Assembly: GCA_964019695.1 (NCBI GenBank) | Contig: OZ026517.1 | Span: forward strand, 70,142,665-70,206,664 | DNA from: Loripinus fragilis | Taxonomy: Eukaryota; Mollusca; Bivalvia; Lucinida; Lucinidae | DNA: 64,000 nucleotides | Direction: 5' to 3' | Shown here: in pieces, positions 35,513 through 46,829 of the stretch | Layout of the letters: each line of letters opens with the position of its first letter | How positions within the stretch are numbered: the stretch's first letter is position 1 | Translations under genes and position numbers: made by a program | The notes under the pieces: model-generated | What the model was told of the DNA's origin: nothing | The model's database searches: none | What the model saw: the letters and a program-made list of their open reading frames with translations, nothing else

Positions 35513-36970
35513 GTTGCAAGTAAGGCTATGCATATTAAACATATTTACCTTTTAACAAGTCTGAGAATGTACAGTTTTGAACAAAGGAATTTAGAGTCAT
35601 AGAATTTTTTATATCAAGTGGAATGCTATTCCAAACTAATGCACCTGAGTACGATAAACTATTCTTAAACAAGTTAAGAAAATGTTTATTACTCACTGAT
35701 CATAAATTTAAGGTAGAGTTACTGTTCGATTCTCTCATTTTGAATAAATCAGTCAGATATTCAGGCGCTATATTATTCAACACTTTATACATTACTTTTG
35801 CTTTCTGTAGAAACACACTCTTAGAAAATGACAACATGTTTAGGCGATTCTGAGCTTCTTCTAAATTAGAGTATTCATTTCTTAATATAAGCTTACATGC
35901 TCTTCGTTGCAATTTAGTTATTTTATCTGTACTAGAACATGTAGATGATCCCCAATTTACGGAGCAGTAATCAAAATGAGGGTGAATATACGCATTATAA
36001 AACAAAAGTCTGTCTTTAACTGATAGGTATGAAGAAATTTGAGACAAGAGCCATAAATGTGTGGACACCTTCTTAACAATGTACTTATAATGCGAATCCC
36101 AAATTAAATTTTCATCTATATTTGCACCTAAAATTTTATCACCTTTAGTAAGTTTAAGGTCTATATTATTGCACTTCAAGTGGAATGAAGCATCATTTAA
36201 ATTGCATCTTTTCAGTCGACTGGTAATGGACATGACCCTTAGTCTTATCAGTATTAATTAACATTCCATTTTCTTTACACCATTGCTGTAGCAGTACTAG
36301 AGATCTTTGAAGATTGTTTTCAAATACTTGCTTGTCATATTGTATATCATATATTGTAGTATCATCTGCATACAAGTCAAATGACGCTACAGTATTTTGA
36401 AGATTAAGAGGCAGATTATAAATAAATATTAAAAACAAAAGTGGTCCAAGAATAGACCCTTCTGGAACGCCACAAATTATGTTTTCAGTGTCAAATTTTG
36501 AATGCTTAATGGACACTTTCTGTGTTCTCATAGATAAGTATATTTTAAATCACGATTAAGCACTTTTCCCACATTTATATATTTCAAGTTTCTTCAAAAG
36601 AACAGCATACTCTACAAGGTCAAAAGCTTTTCGGAAATCAATCATTACACAACCAACAAATTTACCTTCATTTATTGCTTTTAGCCAAGAGTCAATCAAA
36701 AGGATTAAATCTGATTCAGTTGAGTGTCCAGCTCTGAAGCCGCTCTGCTTTTCATGTAGTAATTTATTATCATTAAGATAATTCATGAATTTCAAATGGA
36801 TCCATTTTTCCATAATTTTTGAAACAGTGGGCAATATCGAAATTGGTCTGTAGTTATTTACATCTTCTTATAGTCCAGTTTTGTGAATGGGTATAATATT
36901 TGCTGTTTTCCAAACATTTGGAACTTTTATTAATAAGGAATGTAATACTTGGGGATACATTGCATTAGTT
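35513..36970 (-). pseudogene. CR1-like LINE reverse transcriptase, broken
   Basis: Read on the minus strand this is a CR1/Jockey-type RT. It begins near 'TNAMYPQVLHSLL' and runs through NVWKTANIIPIHKTG, NNYRPISILPTVSKIMEKW, QSGFRAGHSTES, DFRKAFDLVE, GVPEGSILGPLL and the catalytic DLYADDTT. The C-terminal part has LLFYNAYIHPHFDYCSVNWG and LQRRACKLIL, typical of this group, and ends near 35513. The damage is clear: an in-frame stop between HKTGL and EDVNNYRP (about 36868), a frameshift near 36545 after 'YKCGKSA', and another near 36233. The open pieces are 36556-36834, 36193-36531 and 35700-36233. The 5' side is cut by a SINE-like repeat at 36968. The strand and motif style match the ORF1/endonuclease fragment at 44.2-46.8 kb, so they may be two halves of one element. 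Confidence 0.88.
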
Positions 36971-37330
36971 AGATGGCCTCCATGCGAGCTGAACAGTTCT
37001 TGTACTTCAACAACTTTAGAGTAAATACGGTAATTACCATATTTTAGTCTAGTGCAAACAAAACATGTAAGCATGGTCAGGAAATGCCACAATCACAAAC
37101 CACAGGTCAACCAGCCATCACATCCCGAGGAAGAGACACTCTAACACAGACACCCACACAATCAAGACGACAATAAAAGCCGACCGCAGCTCTCTTACTC
37201 AGCAAGACAAATTTTAAATAAATAAGGAAGGACACTATAAACTACCTTGTAAATTAGTTACCCCCCCCCCCCACTTGGCACATACAAACACACAAAATTG
37301 GAGCAACAGTAGATATTGATTCAACATTTG
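36968..37330. repeat. SINE-like repeat C, copy 5
   Basis: It begins 'GGCCTCCATGCGAGCTGAAC' (36974), then 'AATGCCACAATCACAAACCA', a CATCCCGAGGAAGAGACAC box, a run of 13 C at ~37260 and 'GGAGCAACAGTAG'. It cuts the CR1-like RT on its 5' side. 37331-37754 beyond it holds nothing identifiable. Confidence 0.6.
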
Positions 37331-37958
37331 ACAAGGGCTATAAAGTTCGGACTTGTTCACTGTCCTGAGAGGCATTTTTGAGCTGTCCGAGGCCACAAAG
37401 TAGCTGGCCAGTGTTGAGGTGGGACCTGCCTGTCTCAGAGTGAGCTTGTTATTTTATACAAACAACTCCATTTTGACTTGAATCTACAGTCTAGATGGAT
37501 TAGGAATACACTTTTGCACCTTATTTCGACATGTACCAATTGTCGACACCTTACAAAAGCCTAGAAATCTGTTTTAAGCAAATATTAAAAGATATGGCTC
37601 ATTTTTTTCTTCAAAAACTTGTACTTGAGGTTATTTCATATATCTAGGCAAAATATCATGTCAATAGGGACCTAAGCATCTCAAAACCCAAAAATAGAAA
37701 TTTGCTCCAACTGCCAGATCGCTCAGAATCTGGTTAATACCTCAGTACTGGGCCTTATAATCGTGTAATGCCTATTAAAATACACATCACAGAAACTGTG
37801 TGTAGATCTGTGTCTACATGTTATTACCCCTTTAGGCACTAATAGATTATTCCTTCTGGCTTGATACTTTAAACTTGGGATGGTCAATTGTGTCACGGTT
37901 ATGAATTTGCGAATGAAACTTTCATTTCTATTTCCGTAAATCGTTTTGTCTACTAGTA

Positions 37959-38005
37959 GGCAAACAGTGAAAACCCTGATGAAATATAGGTCTTTACTGT
38001 TTGCC
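37959..38005. repeat. Recurring hairpin module, copy in left arm
   Basis: 'GGCAAACAGTGAAAACCCTG' pairs with TAGGTCTTTACTGTTTGCC around a short loop. The counterpart in the right arm is 63750-63796. Confidence 0.7.
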
Positions 38006-38177
38006 AAAGTAAACGATAAGGAGCACATACGCGCAGTCTGATCAGAGACTTTGCTAGAAGCTTCAACATAATTTGCTGTAAAAAAGAAAAGAAAAACATG
38101 CAGCAAACGAAATAACTAGCAATCCCGTATGGCTATCTGGGGTAATAAAACTTTATTGCATTTTCTTCAAACAGCAA

Positions 38178-38381
38178 AGGGGGCGCAGTGGTTCGGTGGT
38201 AGAGTGCTTGACTTGAGACTGAGGAGTTGCCGGTCCAAGCTTGCATTGTGTCCTCGAGCAAGACACATTGATCTTTGCATAGTACAGGATCAACATAGGA
38301 TGGCCCGTCCCGACATAGCCGATTTTTGACTGGGACGTAAAGAATCAAAGCACACACAAATAAAAAAATAAAAAAAAAAAC
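38178..38381 (+). mobile_element. SINE A in the left arm
   Basis: Head 'GGGGGCGCAGTGGTTCGGTG', GTAGAGTGCTTGACTTGAGA, and a degenerate B box 'GCCGGTCCAAGC'. The tail is TGGGACGTAAAGAATCAAAG with an A-rich end. Its inverted counterpart is at 63190-63372, so the insertion predates the duplication. Confidence 0.8.
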
Positions 38382-38425
38382 AACTATGATTAGACTGGTT
38401 TGAATTTGTGCTAATTCTTTACATA

Positions 38426-38620
38426 ACAGTCAACATTTTTTACAGTCATGTCGGGATGATTCCCCCGTCATACCGGCTTGAACCAGTACATAGCAGCGGA
38501 TAAAGTGTCAGAGTCTTGCCCAATGACTAGTGAGTCTCGGACCCTTCTATCCCCAGTTAGTGACGTATATAGGTCGCTGCCCCTAGTCTAACGCTCTACC
38601 AGCCAAGTCACTTTGCCGGG
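38426..38620 (-). mobile_element. tRNA-derived SINE (head CCGGCAAAGTGACTTGGC)
   Basis: The minus-strand head has an A box in 'GACTTGGCTGGTAGAGCGTT'. The body includes CTGGGGATAGAAGGGTCCGA and 'GGTTCAAGCCGGTATGACGG'. The counterpart in the right arm is 62938-63125. Confidence 0.65.
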
Positions 38621-39639
38621 TGAATGATTTCCAGGCTGGTTTAAACCTGTTAAAGTTTTCACTAGGCACAACTAGATACTGTCTGTCAGCCGGATGGATT
38701 ATTTTAAGAAAAGAGTCAAACGACTTTGATCAATCACTACTTCACAAAGAACTCTACAGATCAGACAGGCTCGTTACGGCAAAATTCATGATTTTGTTGT
38801 ATGCAACAAACGGTTCAGCCTGCACATCCATGCCGTCTAAAGATTACTGCTAGTCAAGTCAGTGAGGGCGTACGGAAAGTTAGTTAAAATTGGGTGCTAG
38901 TTTGAAGGCAGATGTTGTTGGTACTAACCAGTAAATGCATCATGCGGCATCTGGACGGGGTCTGACCTGCCCGTAAGATGTTCATCGGCGGTATAGAATT
39001 ATACACAGTGTACTATTTGAACAAAGATTTTTAAGCAATGGGTGCTGTCCCTGATTGGTAGTTGACGTACACCGTTTAACCTGGGTTTTCGCTACGAACA
39101 AAATGTTCTTATTCGGGAATGTACAAACACATAAACTGGTGAAACGCACACAGTGAAGACACAGATTGACTGTCGCGCGTTGATGCATACGACCTGGCTT
39201 TGCACTGTTCAATCAGATCGATCCAGATGGGGTCTGACGAAACTATTTAACATCATTCCCGTAAATTAGCCATTCCTTAATGTAGATATAAGGCTCACCT
39301 AGTTTCAAGCAGTTTAGATCCAGAGTCTGACATTTTACGACCTGATCTACATCCAAACTGCTTATAAATATTACCAGCAGCCATATCTTGTTATCTTTAC
39401 ATATTTGTTAATACCAGGCCGTGTAGCGCAGTTGGTAGTCTAGCTCCTAGACCTTGATGTTTTTGTCCATTTTATTTTAATTTTCATTCAGTATAATTTG
39501 ATTTCATATAGCTAGTCTCATCTCTCTTTGACAACATGATATTCTCACCTAATCACAAATTTCGCTTTTAAAGAGGAAAGGAAGAGAATAAGGAAATAAT
39601 TGTTTTAAAATAAAATTATCATTTATTAAAAATAATATA

Positions 39640-42365
39640 TACTGTTCAACAAAAGTTTAGCACAGATTTTATTATCGCGTCCAGGTTTGAATGTATATGA
39701 AACCTTTTACTTGTTGTAAATCAACAAGTATGGGTATCTTAAAATTAATGAATTTTCGTGTCCCCTAGACACAACGTTTTATGGTTAGGCGTCAGTTGGC
39801 TTGACGTTACCTTTTATGCCATGTGCATGTAAATGATACAAGCATACATCCGAAATTCAAACTATCTATTCTAACGTAAAGTTTAAGGTTCTAAATGACG
39901 CAAAACGTTGAAAAAAATAACAGAATGGTACCCGTTTATGCCACGATTCTGAGTTTCATTATGACGTTAAGCTGGTTGTTTTACCTTTCTTGACTTTTCA
40001 GCGAACTTAATTAAAAATTCAAGTCAGCAGGTCAGTAGTAAGAGCAGCTATTGGGCGTCACGTACTGCGCATGCGCGGCGGCCATATTGGATGACGTCAC
40101 TTTGGATCCAACTTTAAAAAAAGGTCCTTTATGACCATACAAAATCGTGTAAAAAGGTCCTTTTTAACCAGACAAATGGATGCTGTAGAATTATAGCATC
40201 AAGTTCAAGGTCACTCTTGTAATGACGATATTTTCTATTTTTAGTAACTGACACGTTCAGACCTGTTTATCTATATTTAGACATTATGACCTCTTAAACT
40301 CTGAGCCCTTTTCTTCTGACACCTATTCAGACAGCGGCATGGAAAATCAATTTTAATGACTGCTATAAAAGAAGAGCAATAAGATGCACCTGGCCCATTT
40401 TAAGGTCCCTTATGACCACACAAAATGAATGCTTATTGGCATAAAGACTGTATATGTAGGATAAATACCTACGGGCGCGTAGGGCAGTGGATAACGTACC
40501 AGAATGCAGATACTTGACTGTCTGCGGATCCAGGGGTCGCAAGTTCTATCCCGACCAGGTCCCACGGAGATTGATCTGTTTACCATTTCTAAGGCCCCTT
40601 ATTACCACAATGTGGCATTTCATCAGAGTCTTCGCTGTTTGGTAGATGCCCATCTGACGTGTACCCAGTACTGACTCAAACCAGTCTGCACATCTCTATC
40701 ATTTATCGCTTCATCTGCGCCTAAAGTGGACCCCCCTAGATCAGGTCACTGTCCTCTGTGTGTGTGTGTGTGTGTGTCTGTCTGTCTTTCTGTGTGTGTA
40801 CGCGCATTTGCTTGTCTTCACATTGGCGCAGACTAGTCTGAGCCTTCAGTGAGCCTTTAATGCCAAATTTTCAAGGCTCATATGAGGTATGATTCCTAAT
40901 CGAATAAGCTCTTTACCTATTAGCGTCGTCTGTTGACAGTGAAAGATCTGCAAAGGCTGCTCAGATTTTTGTTGTCATGAGCAATGAGCCATTTTGATAG
41001 ATATTAATACTTATCTCATGTGTACCCAGTACTGACTCAAACCAGTCTGCACATCTCTATCATTTATCGCCTCATCTGCGCCTATAGTGGACCCCCCTAG
41101 GTAGAACGTCAGATGGGCATCTACCAAACAGCGAAGACTCTGATGAAATGCCACATTGTGGTAATAAGGGGCCTTAGAAATGGTAAACAGATCCATCTCC
41201 GTGGGACCTGGTCGGGATAGAACTCCCGACCCCTGGATCTGCAGACAGACAAGTATCTGCACTCTGGTATGTTATCCACTGCCCTACACACGTAGGTATT
41301 TATCGTACATATACAGTCTTTATGCCAATAAGCATTCATTGTGTGTGGTCATAAGGGACCTTAAAAAGGGCCAGGTGCATCTTATTGCTCTTCTTTTATA
41401 GCGGTCATTAAAATTGATTTTCCATGCAGCTGTCTGAATAGGTGTCAGAAGAAAAGGGCTCAGAGTGTAAGAGGTCATAATGTCTAAATATAGATAAACA
41501 GGTCTGAACGTGTCAGTTACTAAAAATAGAAAATGACGTCATTACAAGAGTGACCTTGAACTTGATGCTATAATTCTACAGCATCCATTTGTCTGGTTAA
41601 AAAGGACCTTTTTACAGGATTTTGTATGGTCATAAGGGACCTTTTTTTAAAGTTGGATCCAAAGTGACGTCATCCAATATGGCCGCCGCGCATGCGCAGT
41701 ACGTGACGCCCAAGAGCTGCTCTTACTACTCAGGTCAATGCTATAGTAGCACAAGCTCTTGGAACGGTTCTGTGAGTCAGTCTTTTGAAAACGTCTTCTA
41801 TGGATAGCGCTACCACCTACATTTAGCCTTGAGTTCAGATTAACGACGCTCCTCGTTAACCAAATACACAGAGACAAACTTTTATAAAGTTGCCTTACCC
41901 TTAATTGTTTTTTCTTATTACACGCTCTAAAACATGAAAACTCCTCCAATAACGCATGTCTTCACCACGAAAGCAGTATTGTTTTTGACTTGCAAACGCC
42001 ATTATAAAAATGACGTAAGTGGTTTTCGAGACCCAAACGTTGCTTCAAAAGTGCTACTGAGAATGCCTTAATTTATATCCAGAATGGCTAAATCGACCTA
42101 ACTGGAAACAACAGACTTTATAAACACCGATGCAGTATCCATTTTGCATTGCGCATAATGCAGTTGAAACACACTTTTGACCCCTGTCTTGTTTTACGTA
42201 ACAAACGACGTAGTAAAAATAAAAATTAAATCACATATTTTGCTTTCCTTAACTTTAGCACATATCAAACGATCATTTAAGCAGACATTTTAGAATTTTG
42301 AATACTTTGCGCACACAAAAATAAGTATTTTTTATTAATCCGTGCTAAACTTTTGTTGAGCAGTA
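39640..42365. mobile_element. Tc1/mariner-type TIR element enclosing a palindrome
   Basis: The ends are inverted copies: 'TACTGTTCAACAAAAGTTTA' at the left and TACTGCTCAACAAAAGTTTA in reverse complement at the right, extending ~36 bp. TA dinucleotides lie at 39638-39639 and 42366-42367. The body has no transposase. Most of it is the 40034-41730 palindrome. The segment 39447-42385 is missing from the right arm of the giant duplication. Confidence 0.8.
40034..41730. mobile_element. Near-perfect palindrome, 627 bp arms, ~445 bp loop
   Basis: The left arm 40034-40660 and right arm 41106-41730 match at about 96%, starting 'AGTAGTAAGAGCAGCT' at each outer end. The arms include GGCGGCCATATTGGATGACG, a tRNA-like SINE segment (40472-40605 and 41160-41297), and the recurring 'GGCATTTCATCAGAGTCTTC' hairpin half. 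CAGGTC borders both sides (40028-40033 and 41731-41736), a likely 6 bp target duplication. The loop has a ~79 bp direct repeat (40661-40740 and 41021-41100) and a (TG)n tract at ~40758-40777. No coding sequence. Confidence 0.85.
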
Positions 42366-42377
42366 TATCAGACTAGT

Positions 42378-42665
42378 GGCTAGTCTAGCGCAGTCGGTAA
42401 CTACAGATGCGTGTCTGACTGCAGATCAAGGGGTCAGTTAGTTTGCGCTACTTTTGTGAAGATTGATCATGAAATAAACTAATTTCTACTGTTATTCTCC
42501 ACCATTCCGTTGATTCGTTCAAGAAGGGTTGCAGTCAGGAAAAGCCAAAAGTATGTGCACGAAGTACTTGTTGTCGCTTGTTCAAGTTTTGTTAGGTGAA
42601 CTGACCGTCCCGATATGCTCGTAGCTGCTGACTGGGACGTTAAGCAACATAGCATAAAACTTTTT
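42378..42665 (+). mobile_element. SINE B, left arm
   Basis: Head 'GTCTAGCGCAGTCGGTAACT', ACAGATGCGTGTCTGACTGC, body 'TATGTGCACGAAGTACTTG', and end TGACTGGGACGTTAAGCAAC. The first bases were disrupted by the insertion of the Tc1-type block. Confidence 0.8.
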
Positions 42666-42918
42666 GTTAGGATACAACAGGTCTCTTATCTCCCATTCAA
42701 GCCTAATGAAATGTCCTGAATTGTACCAGTCCACATCCGCTGTTGGGCGGTGTTTGTCATGTCTATTCAAATTTTAATAGAACATTATGTTTAGCAAACT
42801 GTGGCGACCCTGATCAGACAGCGAACCATGTTGCGTCTAATCTGGATCAGCACTGTTTGTCAATTTCCCAAAATAAGGGCGGGTTAACCCGGCCTATCCA
42901 GGCCCTCTTACCTATTGA

Positions 42919-43118
42919 TTTTTTGTTTGTTTGATTTGATTCTTTACGTCCACTCAACAATCTTTCAGTTATGCGGGACGATTCTTCCTGGGTTGAACCA
43001 GTACTAAGCTAGGATAAATGTGTCTTGCTCAAGGACCACAACGCAGTGACGCCGGTGAGGCTCGAACCCGCTACCCTTCGGTCTCGAGTCAAGCACTCTA
43101 CCACTGAGCCACTGCGCT
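42919..43118 (-). mobile_element. SINE A with 16 bp target-site duplication
   Basis: This is a full SINE A on the minus strand (head GGAGCGCAGTGGCTCAGTGG, B box GGTTCGAGCCTC, tail GTAAAGAATCAAATCAAACA). It is flanked by CCCTCTTACCTATTGA at 42903-42918 and 43119-43134. The right arm of the giant duplication has a single copy of this target (about 61470-61485), that is, the empty site. Confidence 0.9.
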
Positions 43119-43179
43119 CCCTCTTACCTATTGACAAGTAAATTTTGTTTTCTTCCCCAGGAGTCGTTATAAAAAGCAT

Positions 43180-43500
43180 TTAAGATGGAACCTTCCTTCT
43201 ACTTTGTAAGGGATTCAAAGTTTTCTAAATTACCAAGAACCCCCACCTACTCCTCCCCCAATATAAGTTGGGTGTTCAAAATCATGCGCTGCACGGATCC
43301 AGAGGGAGGACAGGGGGGTCCGGACCCCCCTGAAATTCTCAAAGCTAACGAGCTATTAAATGGCGTTTCGCTGGCGGGCCGATGTTGGCCCGCTTTTAGT
43401 GGTATTTGGATCCTCTCTCCCCTAAAAAAAATATTGTCAGTGTTGCAGAGTTGGACCCTATCTGACAAAACTTTCTGGATCCGCGCCTGAAAAGAATCAA
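43180..43500. repeat. Dispersed repeat with GGTCCGGACC palindromic text
   Basis: 'GGGGGGTCCGGACCCCCCTG' at ~43315 is palindromic. The segment is matched at ~61020-61430 in the other arm. Short frames across it on both strands have no domain. Confidence 0.4.
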
Positions 43501-44230
43501 TATATCGATAATTCGATGCAAAACCGGCAGGCGCATTTCTCGAGCGTGTCCAAGTGTGTAGACCAGACGTGTAGAAAAAGGTGTATAAAGAAATGTGCAC
43601 TAAATGTTCTCTTAAACACTTTTTCGCATCAAAGGCACCGAATTATGAGGGGTCGAATTTATGTACCGATTAAATGCCAAGCTTGCTTTGGGCCAAAATG
43701 TGCCGGACTCATTTACAAATCGTATTCGTTGGTTTTATTTTAGGGGAAAACCCGCGCTCAGGGTCGTTCTACACACCTGTGGCGAGAGACTCTGGTCAAT
43801 AAACAACTTTTCAGCTGCGTTTAGGCGGCTAGTAGTAAAAGTTTAGCTTAATATCAGACTCATTTTTTCATTTAATTTTTTTTTTATATAGCCATTTCTC
43901 TTTCGAGCAGTATCAAGCCAGTTCTCGACATCTGCGAGTATAAGAACTCCCCGTAGTAACAAGCCTTCGAAACGCACTTACAGGAATTTGCACACTCTGA
44001 TGAGAGTTTATTATTACAAATATGGGGAAATAAAGTAAAAACGTGCACAGACGATGTATTAATGTTGCAGCAAACTGCTCTTGATATTTCAAAAGGTAAA
44101 TGACTGCTATTGGCTTAAAAAGCCAATACTTGTTCGAATACACTCGTGATCGGGTATATACGAAATCTCCGATCAGCAGAAAGTAGTCCCGTAAAAATTA
44201 AATTTCACACGGAGCCCTTTCCGTAACGCA

Positions 44231-44849
44231 ATGTGCGAGAATTGTTTGTTACTCTAGTAGGCTAACAAATCAGTTGACTTAAACCCAAAGAAAGCGTGAA
44301 ATTTAGCCAATATGTGTCACAATGGTCAGTGCATAACTTTTTATTAAAATCACCCATTAAGATTATTTCCTTCCCCTCATTAGATACTTTGTCCATAAAG
44401 TCTTCAAATCTATCATTATATTCAATCCTAGAATCAGGAGGACGATACAAATTACCTATTAAAAAAGATTTGCCCTTTAACTGTATAATTTCTAACCGAA
44501 TACATCAAACGTCATTAGTTTCTAAATCTTCCCTAAGTTTCACATTTATCCCTTTCTTAACATACACCAATAACCCCCCTCCATTATTTGTAGTATTGTC
44601 CTTCCTAAAAGGTGTCTGGTAACCTTCAATTTGAAAAGCATTTGTCATTCTATGTTGTTTCAACTTTGTTTCACTTATACCAAATACATGTAAAGTACTG
44701 TTTAATGGATTTGACAGAAGTAATTTTAACTCAGAAAATGTTGTCATGTCTTTACCACAAATACCCTGAATATTTATATGTCCAAAATTAAATCCTCTTT
44801 CTAGTAAATTCAAAGACAAAACATTGTTATTATCATTATGATTTGGCAT
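44231..44849 (-). pseudogene. CR1-like LINE endonuclease (EEP) fragment
   Basis: This minus-strand frame begins in overlap with ORF1. It carries endonuclease/exonuclease/phosphatase motifs: 'NIQGICGKD', HVFGISETKLK, GGGLLVYVKKGI, MYRPPDSRIEYNDRFEDF, and IILMGDFNK (the catalytic GDFN box). It ends near PTRVTNN. A stop lies between the two open pieces (44505-44849 and 44262-44450), and another sits just before PTRVT. It stops abruptly at about 44231, exactly where the large inverted duplication begins, so the C-terminal third of the nuclease and all of the RT are missing. Loss of the 3' side is unusual for a LINE and points to later rearrangement rather than truncated insertion. Confidence 0.85.
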
Positions 44850-46825
44850 AAAAGAAGAAGAATTTGAGTGTAAAAGAGTGTAAATTTGAGTGTAAAAGAA
44901 GAGGTTTGAGAATCTGAAGAAACTAAGTAAGATGATTTATATTCAGAGGCTGAACGTGGGACAGGGGAAGTTGAAGGGAGTGAAGAGGTAGGAACTGTAG
45001 GATATAAAGTTACAGATGAACTTAAATTATTTTTCTTAACTTTTGATCTAGCGTATTGGTTATTTTTTTCATCAATGGAGTGTGCTTGGAATTGTTTATC
45101 TACAGTCTCATTTATTGCATTATACTTTTCACATGAACATTGAACATTATTACAATTATAACACAGATTTTCAAATATACTAAATGCATTTTCTTGAGAC
45201 CATCCAGAAACGAGGTCATTTCCATATTTAGCTATTGTGCCTGGTCCATATTGAGAATTTGAGTACCAACACTCCTCTATAAAATGTCCTGCCATAGAAC
45301 ATCCGCAGCAGAAACGAGGACTATCACGCCTACATGTATGCTTGTTAAAAGGTTGCACCTTATTACCGAATGAAGTCTTTCTTGTTGATTTATCATGCGT
45401 GGTAGATCCATATTGTACATTCCATACATTCTTGTATACACATGATTGAAAGTCTTTGACGATATCGACGTGTCTGTTAATTACATCTAGTAATCTCTTG
45501 ACGCCTGAATTCGACAAATGAATCCCATCTTAGTGTAATAATGTTTCCATGGTAAACCATTTCCCCCAAAGAACAGGTTATGAGTATCATCTATATACTG
45601 GACATGATATTTGGCCCAATTTTCTGCAACTCTCTGGATAGATCGATTAAACCCCGTAACATCTACATCACCACGTGGTAATATTTTACCTAGGTACACG
45701 GTACAGGACTCATTTGCATTCTTGATGAAGCTGATTAACTCGTTGTACTTATCTTGAAAAGCTTGTACATGCACTTTGCTGGCGCAGTCATTTCCTCCTA
45801 TACAAATGATGATTTTCTTAAACGATTTCAGATCATAAATGGACAGATCTTCTAATAGGTCAGGTACCCGAGCTCCTGGTTTAGAGCAAATTTTAACCCC
45901 TTTCCGTAGACCTCTATAATTAATCCCCTTTAAAATTGAGGAACCTATAAAATAGTCTGTTTCTGCTGATACGAAGACAAGTCTGTTTTTTGATTATATA
46001 TTGGAGATTTCTGATTATTTTGGTTTGTTTGACGTACAGGAACTGGCTGTGGGTTGGTCAACATTCTTAAACGCTGAACCGCTGACTATTGATCTTTGCT
46101 GCATTGCGTTGAACAATATTCTGTGAAGTCGCTATTGTTTTTAGCTGGGTTTCTGATGATGAATTATCAACGTTTATATGCGTCGTATCTGCGAAGCCTT
46201 CATCAACAAATCTAGAAACAGACGCGTTTCCACTGTTTTCAATTGGAGATTGTGTCGAACTTTTTGCTGCGCATATTCGTTTAGCCGCATCAGCATAAGA
46301 TACATCTGTGTATAAGCCTTCTATGATGCTGACGACTGAAGATTTGAGATCGTCAAGCTTTTTTTCCGTTTGAAGTATGATATCCCTTTTCACTGCTTTT
46401 ATGTTACTGTCAAGCTGGTCTATGGGGTTAAACACTGACAATATACTCTGACTTGTGTTGGCATTATTTCCTTCATTGTGCATCAGAATAGGAGTTGAAG
46501 TCAAAGCAGGCTGTGTCATTATTTTACTCGCAGTACGCTCGTTCGAGGAAGGGCTTTTCTCTTAATCACATTGCTTTTCATTGTTCTCTTTCATGAATAG
46601 ATCTTGACCTGTATTATCCCTGAGACACAATTCCTGCTCAGCAGATGTCGACTTATTAATTCTATGACTAAATGAGTTATTTATTTTTTCAGCGATAAAT
46701 TGTTGGAAGCTTTCATGTGGATGGACACTTTCAGATTGTACACCATTTACGCAATACCTCCTCAACGGATCTATTTTCAATGCACTTGCTTGGCCATCAA
46801 CATTAAATTCGCAGTCCATATCCAC
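44810..46825 (-). pseudogene. CR1-like LINE ORF1 with SGNH esterase and zinc knuckle
   Basis: The minus strand gives a CR1-type first ORF in pieces. The N-terminal part (46562-46825 and 46067-46519) is in one frame, separated by a UAA at 46562, and looks low-complexity and charged. Then comes an SGNH-hydrolase domain: the Ser block as 'IGSSILKGI' (about 45950), the Asn block as 'IIICIGGND' (about 45800), and the catalytic Asp-His block as 'DGIHLSNSG' (about 45515). A one-base loss near 45529 puts that last block in another frame. Next is a C-x2-C-x4-H-x4-C zinc knuckle (first Cys codon about 45308). Such ORF1 proteins bind RNA for the retrotransposon; the esterase role is poorly understood. 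The end overlaps the start of the endonuclease frame by about 40 nt. Class assignment is strong; function is lost. Confidence 0.82.
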
Positions 46826-46829
46826 ATAT

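Larger units (their letters stand above)
37755..44231. repeat. Left arm of giant inverted duplication
   Basis: It matches 60299-64000 in reverse complement, at about 88% identity in the segments I compared (for example 38620-38930 against 62650-62940). Anchors: 37755 with 64000, 38178 with ~63372, 39420 with 62163, 43300 with ~61270, 44226 with ~60303. The arm is lengthened by insertions absent from the other arm (39447-42385 and the SINE at 42919). The inner edge cuts a LINE endonuclease. The outer edge is undefined, because the partner runs off the window. Confidence 0.88.

Noticed and set aside
40472..40580. Functional tRNA gene
   Set aside because: A- and B-box-like text is present, but it forms the head of a repeated SINE, occurs in both palindrome arms and does not fold convincingly as a cloverleaf. 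The same applies to the heads at 11.8, 22.0, 38.2, 43.1, 50.2 and 63.3 kb.
43185..43490. 101-codon open frame
   Set aside because: It lies over a dispersed repeat with palindromic GGTCCGGACC text, is open on the opposite strand too, and its counterpart in the other arm is broken.
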